Assembly: GCF_003336875.1 (NCBI RefSeq)
Contig: NZ_QGNJ01000003.1
Coordinates: forward strand, 310,001-374,000
DNA from: Oleisolibacter albus
Lineage (GTDB): Bacteria; Pseudomonadota; Alphaproteobacteria; Azospirillales; Azospirillaceae
Length of the DNA stretch: 64,000 nt
Direction of reading: 5' to 3'
Shown here: piece by piece, positions 37,236 through 43,837 of the stretch
Layout of the letters: each line of letters starts with the position of its first letter
Position numbering within the stretch: the first letter of the stretch is position 1
Notes under the pieces: generated by a model
What the model was told of the DNA's origin: nothing
The model's input: only the letters and a program-made list of their open reading frames with translations
Databases searched by the model: none
Made by a program: the position numbers and the translations under genes

Positions 37236-37409
37236 ATGAGTGGAATGGACATGGGTCCGATGGGCAAGGCCGGTGGTACTGCGCCGTCCACCCCCAGCAC
37301 GCGGCTGGAGTGGGTAAAGCCGGAGGTCAGGACGGAAGAGATGTCAGACGCGCTGACTGGCGGCTCCAACTTCCTGAATCTCGACGGTGGAAGCTCCTGC
37401 GCCAGCTGA
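37236..37409 (+). CDS. Lasso peptide precursor, predicted 15-residue core
   Basis: 57 residues from ATG 37236, preceded by a G-run (GGGGGG) 7 nt upstream; an upstream in-frame start would add 30 residues of unrelated Arg-rich sequence. The leader contains W26-V-K-P29-E-V, matching the aromatic-xx-P leader motif recognised by RRE proteins (usually YxxP). Thr41 and Gly42 end the leader, giving the near-invariant Thr at position -2. The core (Gly43-Ser57, GSNFLNLDGGSSCAS) has Gly1 and Asp8, fitting an 8-residue macrolactam ring. A nine-residue ring would require the Thr at -1 and is less likely. The tail GGSSCAS has no bulky plug. The C-terminal Ser is the acceptor in kinase-tailored lasso peptides. 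It lies 16 nt upstream of the glycosyltransferase gene. Confidence 0.8.
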   Translation: MSGMDMGPMGKAGGTAPSTPSTRLEWVKPEVRTEEMSDALTGGSNFLNLDGGSSCAS

Positions 37410-37425
37410 GGTCTTCCACAGCCAA

Positions 37426-38472
37426 GTGACGGTGGTGCAAAAACGCATTCTGTTGCTGGGATGGCAAACCACCATCGGCTCGGGAGTGCTGGCGATCCCG
37501 GCAATCCGGGCGGTACAGGCGCATTTCGGGTCAACATATGACCTGTGGCTGCTGACAAGGCCAGTGTGCCCCGGCGCATCGCATCCGGCGGATTTGCTGG
37601 CCGCTTGGGTTGGCTTGCGTGGCGTTCTGTCTATGCCAAGGCTGCGCGACCTGCCGGGGTGGTTCCGCCTGATCCGGCAGGTTCGACGCCTTCGCTTTGA
37701 TCACGTCATCTATGTCGATCTGTCCCGCCCCCGCCAACGGGCACGGCGCATATTGCCCTTCCTTTGCAAAATCGCAGGGCTAGGCCGGCCCCTCGGTTTT
37801 CCGCGCACGCCTGTCCCCGCGATCCCGCCGAAGAGACATGAAGCGGCGGGGAGGCTGGCCAATCTGGCCGCTGACGGCATCAATGCACCAGCGCTTGCCG
37901 TGATGCCGCGGCTGCCAATACCGCCCCATGAGGAAGCAGATCTCTGGCTTGCCGCCCACCGTCGCCCGGGCCGTCGCCTCGTCGCCCTATGTCCCGGCGC
38001 ACGGGCCTCCGCCAATCATTGGCCGCTGGACCGGTTCATGGCTCTGGGCGCGGCGCTGCTGGCCCGGGGGGACTGCGATGTGGTGGTTTGTGGCGGCCCC
38101 GCGGAACGGGAGGTCGGCCAGAGCCTGCGCGAGCGGTGGGGAGCAGGACTGGTGACGGCAGGCGAGTTCGACCTTGCTGGAACCGCCCGTTTGCTGGCGC
38201 ATTGCGATCTCGTGGTCGGGCTGGATACCGGAACCAGCCATTTGGCGGCCGCGCTGGGCATACCGGTGATTGTTCTACAGGGCGCGCGCACATGGGCGGG
38301 GATGTGGGACCCGCTGGGTCCCGCCGTCACCGTTCTGCGGCTGGACCTTCCCTGCGCCGGCTGCGGGTTGATGCGTTGCCCCCTGGCCGCGCATCCCTGC
38401 ATGCGGGGCATCACCCTGTCGGCGGTCTGGCAGGCGGTGGAACGGGTGCTTCCCTCCCCCGGTGCATCATGA
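37426..38472 (+). CDS. GT9-like glycosyltransferase of the lasso cluster
   Basis: 348 residues from GTG 37426, 17 nt past the precursor stop; the start is not fixed (GTG 37432 and 37435 are near). The GT-B architecture and C-terminal ADP-heptosyltransferase-like motifs are visible: ANHWPLDRFMALG and the nucleotide-binding VVGLDTGTSHLAAALGIPVIVLQGA. Heptosyltransferases of this family add sugars in LPS. Here the context (directly after the precursor, coupled to lasso enzymes) suggests it transfers a sugar onto the peptide or onto a phosphorylated residue, an inference. It ends with an ATGA overlap with the next gene. Confidence 0.78.
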   Translation: MTVVQKRILLLGWQTTIGSGVLAIPAIRAVQAHFGSTYDLWLLTRPVCPGASHPADLLAAWVGLRGVLSMPRLRDLPGWFRLIRQVRRLRFDHVIYVDLSRPRQRARRILPFLCKIAGLGRPLGFPRTPVPAIPPKRHEAAGRLANLAADGINAPALAVMPRLPIPPHEEADLWLAAHRRPGRRLVALCPGARASANHWPLDRFMALGAALLARGDCDVVVCGGPAEREVGQSLRERWGAGLVTAGEFDLAGTARLLAHCDLVVGLDTGTSHLAAALGIPVIVLQGARTWAGMWDPLGPAVTVLRLDLPCAGCGLMRCPLAAHPCMRGITLSAVWQAVERVLPSPGAS

Positions 38473-39335
38473 ATCTGGGCTGCCATTACTGGGGCCAGGG
38501 CCGATTCGTCCTCAACCTTGGCGATGCTTTGGTGCCGCTGATCCTGGAACATCTGGGCTATGGCTGCCAAGCGCCGGCCAAGTCGCAGACTGTCGGCAAC
38601 CCCGGCCGGACACTGCTGATTATCGGCTCCCTGCTGGACGATGCCGACCTGGACCGGTTGGATGGGCCGATCGACGTCTGGGGCTGCGGCTGGCGCGGCC
38701 GTCCTCTCGCCAGCCGCAACCGGGATCGGCTGCACATCCATGCCGTGCGCGGTCCCCTCACCGTCCGTGGTCTTGAACTTCCACCGGACATGCCCGTGGG
38801 CGATCCCGGTTTCCTGATGCCGCGCATCATCGCCCCACCACGGCACCGGAATGGGCAGCGGCTGGTCCTGCCACACTGCCTGCGCATCGGCAGGACGCGG
38901 ATCGATGAGCGCTTGCGCGCCACCGGGGCCGATCGGGTTTTATCGCCCTGGGTTCTCCGCCGCCAGGGGCGGTTGCGCCCGCGGACATTGCTTCAGGACG
39001 CACGGCGCCTGCTTGCGGCAGGGACAAGGCCGATGGGACCGGTGCAGGCCGTCCAGGCCATCGCGGGGGCCGGCTTCGTCCTGACGGGAAGCCTTCATGG
39101 CGCTATTCTCAGTCATGCCTACGGCACGCCCTGGGCGGCCTACGACGATCTGGGCATCGATACGCCCGCGAAATGGCAGGACCTGGCGACCCTGCTGGGG
39201 ATCGACATCGCGCTGGTCCGATCAATCCGTGAGGGTGAAGCCTGGTGGGACCGCACCGGTCAATGGGCGGCCATTCCTGACATGGACGCGATGCTGCGAG
39301 CCTTCCCCCATCCCCGGACGGAGATGACGGGATGA
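38469..39335 (+). CDS. Polysaccharide-pyruvyl-transferase-like protein in the lasso cluster
   Basis: 288 residues, ATG 38469 overlapping the previous stop (ATGA). Typical PS_pyruv_trans segments: NLGDALVPLILEHLGY near the N-terminus, LLIIGSLLDD and GSLHGAILSHAYGTPW near residue 215. The family transfers a pyruvyl group from PEP to a sugar hydroxyl. In this cluster it may decorate the sugar added by the GT9-like enzyme, which would be unusual for a lasso peptide. It is distinct from the CsaB-like protein at 3507-4679. Confidence 0.78.
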   Translation: MNLGCHYWGQGRFVLNLGDALVPLILEHLGYGCQAPAKSQTVGNPGRTLLIIGSLLDDADLDRLDGPIDVWGCGWRGRPLASRNRDRLHIHAVRGPLTVRGLELPPDMPVGDPGFLMPRIIAPPRHRNGQRLVLPHCLRIGRTRIDERLRATGADRVLSPWVLRRQGRLRPRTLLQDARRLLAAGTRPMGPVQAVQAIAGAGFVLTGSLHGAILSHAYGTPWAAYDDLGIDTPAKWQDLATLLGIDIALVRSIREGEAWWDRTGQWAAIPDMDAMLRAFPHPRTEMTG

Positions 39336-40306
39336 AACTGCTGGCGCCGGACGACTTCATCCCCTCGGCATGGCAGCCCGCAGATCCGAACGGGCCGATC
39401 CGCATGTTCAACCCCGGCCTCGCCCTGGCCGCGGGGACACGGGTCCTGGCCTATCGGCTGGTTCTGGCCGATGGCCGGCGGCGGCTGGCCATCTGCCGAC
39501 TGGATTCGTCCGACCGGCCCCTGCCCGGAACGGTCGTGCCCCTGTCGGATCTCATGCCTGATGCTGGTCCCTGGCAGGCCGATCCGCGCCTTTGTGTCGT
39601 GGGCGACCGCCTGTTCTTGCATTTCAACAACGGAGATCGTCTCCGTCCCAACAGCATCTATCTGGTCGAGCTGGACCCGGACAGCCTGATGCCGTTGTCG
39701 CCCCCCCGGCCCCTGTGCCTGGCAGGGCCGCGTCGCGCCATTGAGAAGAACTGGATGGTGTTCACCCCCGATGGTGAAGATCTTCTGGCGATCTACAGTA
39801 TCCGGCCGCATGTCGTGCTGCGGCTCCATCTTGCACCGGGGGGACCGATCATATGCCGGCCGATCGCGGGCAGCGACTGGTCGGTGCCCGCCCTGCCGGC
39901 CGGCACCGGCGAGCCGCGCGGCGGTACAACGCCGGTGCGGGTCGGCGACAAGTTCTTCTCCTTCTTCCACATGCTGCGGCCGTCGCCCGTCCTGCCGCGG
40001 CTGCTGCACCGCCTCCGCCATCGCGGTGGCCGGCCGCTACACCGCTATGACATGGGATTCTATGGTTTCGACGCGGCGCCCCCCTACCGCCCCGTCTGTT
40101 TTACGCCCCGGCCCGTGCTGCCGGTTCCCGCCAGGCAGAGCGGCATGCCCCCGCTGAACCGGGACGCGGAAAGGGTCCTCTACCCCATGGGAGCGCTGTT
40201 CGACGGCCAGACCTGGACCGTCAGCGCCGGCATGCACGACGAGCGGAGCTGCCTGCTGGCGTTCAACCATGTAAAGTTGCTGGATCTGGCGGAACCGGTG
40301 GGATGA
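39332..40306 (+). CDS. Beta-propeller glycosidase/glycosyltransferase-like protein of the lasso cluster
   Basis: 324 residues, ATGA overlap with the previous gene. The segment spacing (FNPGLALAAG, ADPRLCVVGDRLFLHFNNGD, EKNWMVFTPDG, GGTTPVRVGDKFFSFFHM, SAGMHDERSCLLAF) resembles five-bladed propellers of the GH43/GH130/GT108 group, where EKNW is a frequent ligand-binding motif. I cannot confirm catalytic residues. Whether it cleaves, transfers or merely binds sugar is open; the location supports a role in the glycosylation step. Confidence 0.6.
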   Translation: MKLLAPDDFIPSAWQPADPNGPIRMFNPGLALAAGTRVLAYRLVLADGRRRLAICRLDSSDRPLPGTVVPLSDLMPDAGPWQADPRLCVVGDRLFLHFNNGDRLRPNSIYLVELDPDSLMPLSPPRPLCLAGPRRAIEKNWMVFTPDGEDLLAIYSIRPHVVLRLHLAPGGPIICRPIAGSDWSVPALPAGTGEPRGGTTPVRVGDKFFSFFHMLRPSPVLPRLLHRLRHRGGRPLHRYDMGFYGFDAAPPYRPVCFTPRPVLPVPARQSGMPPLNRDAERVLYPMGALFDGQTWTVSAGMHDERSCLLAFNHVKLLDLAEPVG

Positions 40307-42225
40307 GCAGCATCTTCGGTTATGTCCGCCGCACGGCGGCGGCACCTGATGAAGGGGACCTGGTTCGTATGGACCTGGCGCTGGCCGGGCCTTTCAACAG
40401 GGACGCGGGTCGAACCGTACAGGGCCAAGCCGGGCTGGGCGCCCGCGCCTGGACAATTCATGACAAGGCGGGTGCTGCCGCGACCGGTTCGGGCATCCGC
40501 ATCGACGGTTCGATTGTCTTCGCCGCCACCGGCCGCGTGGACAACAGGCGGACGCTTCTTCCGCAGTTACAGCGGAGCGGGTGTCTGCCTCCCGACGGAA
40601 ATGATCTCGACCTGTTGTTCGCAGCCTACCGGCAATGGGGGATCGATGGCCTGGACCGTATCGCCGGCTGCTATGCCTTCGCTGTCTGGCATGCGGATAC
40701 CCGGCGACTGGTGCTGGTGCGGTCAGCCCCGGTGGCGCCGCCGCTTTATTATCACCAGGGCGGAGACGGCCTGTTCGCCTTCGCCACCATGCCCCGCGGC
40801 CTGTTCGCCCTGCCCGGTCTGACCCGCCGGCTGGACCGCCGGATCCTGGCCATGAATCTGATCCGGCTCTCCGGACCGGACGAGGCGACGCTCTATCAGG
40901 ATGTCCGGCGCCTGCCGACAGGCTGCGTGCTGGTACGCCAGGGCGATGCCCCCCCGGTGGTGGAGTCCTGGTGGCGACCGGGTCCTGGGGCGCCGTCGCC
41001 CACCGGGGACGATGCGGAAGGGTTTGCCGCGGCGTTGCGCGACCTGATGGCCCAGGTGGTGGTCGAACAGATGCCGGAAACGGGACCGACGGCCATGCTG
41101 CTGAGTGGCGGACTCGACTCCACCGCGATTGCCGCCCTGGCCGCGTCCAGCCGGCCGGGTCGCGCCCTGATCGGCTTTACCCATGTCCCCCGCCCCGATG
41201 CGGGGGTCACGATCCCTTCTGGCTGGAACCTGGATGAAAGCAGCCATGTCAAGGCGATCGCCGCCCTCCATCCCAACCTCGACTCCCGGCTGCTGCCGCC
41301 CTCAATGGGCTACTTCCTGGATGGTGCTGATGCCATCACCCGGATGCAGGAACGCCATTTCTCGAACATCGGCAATCTGGCCTGGATGTCAGCGGCAGCG
41401 GAGGAAGCCCGGGAAAGCGGGGTCCGGGTGATGCTGACCGGCACACAGGGTAATTTGACGGCCAGCCGCAATGGTGGACTGCCCCTGGTTGTCGCCCTGC
41501 TGGAGGGGCGGTGGCACGGCATTGCGCGCCATCTGTCCCTCCACGCCGCCCTGTCGGCCGGCCTGTTGCTGCTGCCGGATGTGCTGCGGCGGTGGCAACA
41601 AGGCCTGCGTGGACATCCCTTCGCCGCAATCAGGAAGCCATGGCGGCATTTCTCCGCGATCAATCCGGCCTTCGCCAAGACCCAGGATATCGATGATCTG
41701 GGCCGGGAATGGCTGGAAACCTATCTGCCGCGTTCCCCGGCGGACGAACGCCCCGCCCTGCTGCACCACCTGCGGCGCCAGGACCTCGGCCTGACGGACC
41801 ATGCATTGACCAGTCTGCATGGCGTGGAATACCGCCACCCGCTGGCTGATATTCGCATCGCCCGATTCTGCCTGTCCGCGCCCAACGGACTGTTCCATGC
41901 CGACGGCCAGCCACGGTCCGCGATCCGCGCCGCGCTGCGCGGACTGCTGCCCGACAGTGTGCTGTCCAACAGGCTGCGTGGCCTGCAGGGAGGCGATGTC
42001 CTGCTGCGCATGCGCTCCCACCCGAACAACCTTGCGGCGGACCTGGACCGGTTGGAAGGATCGGCGCTGGGACGCGAGATCCTGGACCTGCCGCGCATGC
42101 GGGCTGCTATGCCCCGTCTCTCCGACATGGACGGCGCGGCCGTGCCGATCCTCACAAGTTTACTGGTCTTCGGCCTCAGCATGGGCCGGTTCCTGTGTTG
42201 GCTGGAAGACGAAGGCGTCCAATGA
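40303..42225 (+). CDS. Lasso cyclase (asparagine-synthetase-like, protein C)
   Basis: 640 residues, ATGA overlap with the propeller gene. The N-terminal domain begins MSSIFGYVRR: the glutaminase nucleophile Cys2 is replaced by Ser, as in lasso cyclases. The ATP-pyrophosphatase motif SGGLDS is at 268-273 in the synthetase domain. It is expected to adenylate Asp50 of the precursor and form the macrolactam with Gly43. Its position, behind three tailoring genes and ahead of a kinase, is unusual: normally C adjoins B or A. Confidence 0.9.
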   Translation: MSSIFGYVRRTAAAPDEGDLVRMDLALAGPFNRDAGRTVQGQAGLGARAWTIHDKAGAAATGSGIRIDGSIVFAATGRVDNRRTLLPQLQRSGCLPPDGNDLDLLFAAYRQWGIDGLDRIAGCYAFAVWHADTRRLVLVRSAPVAPPLYYHQGGDGLFAFATMPRGLFALPGLTRRLDRRILAMNLIRLSGPDEATLYQDVRRLPTGCVLVRQGDAPPVVESWWRPGPGAPSPTGDDAEGFAAALRDLMAQVVVEQMPETGPTAMLLSGGLDSTAIAALAASSRPGRALIGFTHVPRPDAGVTIPSGWNLDESSHVKAIAALHPNLDSRLLPPSMGYFLDGADAITRMQERHFSNIGNLAWMSAAAEEARESGVRVMLTGTQGNLTASRNGGLPLVVALLEGRWHGIARHLSLHAALSAGLLLLPDVLRRWQQGLRGHPFAAIRKPWRHFSAINPAFAKTQDIDDLGREWLETYLPRSPADERPALLHHLRRQDLGLTDHALTSLHGVEYRHPLADIRIARFCLSAPNGLFHADGQPRSAIRAALRGLLPDSVLSNRLRGLQGGDVLLRMRSHPNNLAADLDRLEGSALGREILDLPRMRAAMPRLSDMDGAAVPILTSLLVFGLSMGRFLCWLEDEGVQ

Positions 42226-43112
42226 TCCGTTGGCACTATCGGCATGCGGGACTGACCGTCGACAGCCCGGTGGCAATCCACGACTGGGCTGCATTTGCCA
42301 TTCCTGCAGCAGCCGAAGCGGATGTGACGGTGGATCTGGCAGCCTTCGATCCGGCATCGCCCGATACGGATCGGGTTGAGGACGAGGGCCGCGTCATCTG
42401 GATCGGGGGGCCGGCCTTTGCCCGGTTCCGTGTCGTCGCCGGACGGACGATCACGGTCCATCCCCTACCCGGCGTGGCACCCCGGCAGTGGCTGCCGTTC
42501 CTTCTGGGAAGTGCCTGGAATGCGCTTTGTCTGCAACGGGGACTTCTCCTGCTGCATGCCTCGGTCGTGGGGGGACCGGACGGCGCTTATGCCTTCTGCG
42601 GTCCGTCCGGCGCCGGGAAGTCCACCACGGCCGCGCGTTTGATGCGCCGTGATCTGGCGCTGTTGTCGGATGATTTATGCCGTGTCGACCCTGGTCAGCC
42701 TGCCCTTGTCCATCCCTCCGCCCCCAGGCTTCGGCTGTGGGCCGATGCGGTCCTCGCCCTGGGAAACGATCCGGCAACGCTGACCCGGGTTCTCGACGGG
42801 CGCGACAAGTATCTGCTTCCAGCGGACGGTCGCGCCGAAATCGCACCGGTCCCCCTGCGTGGTATTTTCCTGTTGGAATGGGGCGCGCACCGCGTGGAGC
42901 GCCTGACCGGCCTGACGGGATTGTCCCGCCTCGTGCGGGATGCAACCTTTCGGCCATGGATGATCGACGCGATGGGCCTGACAGCCCGGCATTGGGAACA
43001 GTGCCTGGCTCTGCTGGGGTCGGTCCCTCTGTATCTGTTCCGCCGCCCCCATGACCCGTCTTCCCTGCACACGGCCACAGATCTGGACCATCCCCCTTGG
43101 CACGATCTATGA
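42222..43112 (+). CDS. HprK-related kinase of the lasso cluster
   Basis: 296 residues, ATGA overlap with the cyclase. Walker A is GPSGAGKST (127-135), with HAS at 112-114 and the SDDL motif at 149-152 typical of HprK relatives; the N-terminal third is not the HPr-binding domain. Paeninodin-type systems use such kinases to phosphorylate the hydroxyl of the C-terminal Ser of the lasso precursor. The predicted core ends in Ser, so the assignment fits. True HPr kinase is unlikely because no HPr or PTS gene is near. Confidence 0.85.
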   Translation: MIRWHYRHAGLTVDSPVAIHDWAAFAIPAAAEADVTVDLAAFDPASPDTDRVEDEGRVIWIGGPAFARFRVVAGRTITVHPLPGVAPRQWLPFLLGSAWNALCLQRGLLLLHASVVGGPDGAYAFCGPSGAGKSTTAARLMRRDLALLSDDLCRVDPGQPALVHPSAPRLRLWADAVLALGNDPATLTRVLDGRDKYLLPADGRAEIAPVPLRGIFLLEWGAHRVERLTGLTGLSRLVRDATFRPWMIDAMGLTARHWEQCLALLGSVPLYLFRRPHDPSSLHTATDLDHPPWHDL

Positions 43113-43327
43113 GCACCGTCCGCTCGGTAGCATTCAACGGGCAACAATCCGTCCCCCCGTGTGGGGCCACATCGGCGCACCGACACGGCGGATCATCTCT
43201 CCGCCGCACAACCATCCACAATGCGAGGACCCGCTTCCGGCTTGCGGTTCCGCCTCGGTCAGGGTATTGCCAGGGCTATCCTGGCAAAGCCGCCGGACCC
43301 CATCGCTGGCGGTTCCGTGCCGGCGGG

Positions 43328-43708
43328 ATGAGCGGTGGAGACGGCGTGGCGCCCCTGGCAATCCGGTTCTGGCATTTCCTGGCTGCGGGCATTCTCTTCC
43401 TGGTCCTCGGGGCGGGCGGAGCCGGTGATGCACGGGTTGCCCATGGCCTGGCCGGCGCCATCCTGGGCACCCTGCCCTCGCCGGTCGTCAAGGTCGCTCT
43501 CGATCCCGCCGTCACGGCGGTCAGCAGTTCACGTCCTGACGATCGCCTGCCGCCGCCGGATCATGCGCCCTCGGCGCCGGGGCTGCCGGGCGTGGTGGCG
43601 ATTCTGGCGGGAATCCGCCTTGCCGCTCCCGATGCCGCACCGGACCTCGCCGGCCGTCCGGCTGGATGGCCGGACAGCGCCCTGCCCCGTGGCCCGCCAC
43701 GGGTCTGA
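43328..43708 (+). CDS. Hypothetical protein with hydrophobic N-terminus
   Basis: 126 residues from ATG 43328, with GGCGGG directly upstream. A hydrophobic stretch (WHFLAAGILFLVLGAGGAG) could be a signal or membrane anchor; the rest is Pro/Ala-rich with no recognised domain. Its coding status is doubtful; the opposite strand also reads open through part of it. It could be a small envelope protein between the lasso cluster and secDF. Confidence 0.3.
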   Translation: MSGGDGVAPLAIRFWHFLAAGILFLVLGAGGAGDARVAHGLAGAILGTLPSPVVKVALDPAVTAVSSSRPDDRLPPPDHAPSAPGLPGVVAILAGIRLAAPDAAPDLAGRPAGWPDSALPRGPPRV

Positions 43709-43837
43709 CCCCGATCAGGACGCCGTTTTTCCGGGGCTGGTCTGCCAGCCCGCACACCACCGCTCCCATGCACATCGGCCTGTCCGGCCTCGTCCGGACC
43801 CGTTGGCGCCCAGGGGCGGCTCATTCCGGTTATCGCC

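Noticed and set aside
40303-42225. Assignment as a true glutamine-dependent asparagine synthetase
   Set aside because: Residue 2 is Ser instead of the catalytic Cys and the gene is surrounded by lasso enzymes.
42222-43112. Assignment as HPr kinase/phosphorylase of the PTS
   Set aside because: The N-terminal HPr-kinase domain is absent and no PTS gene is near.
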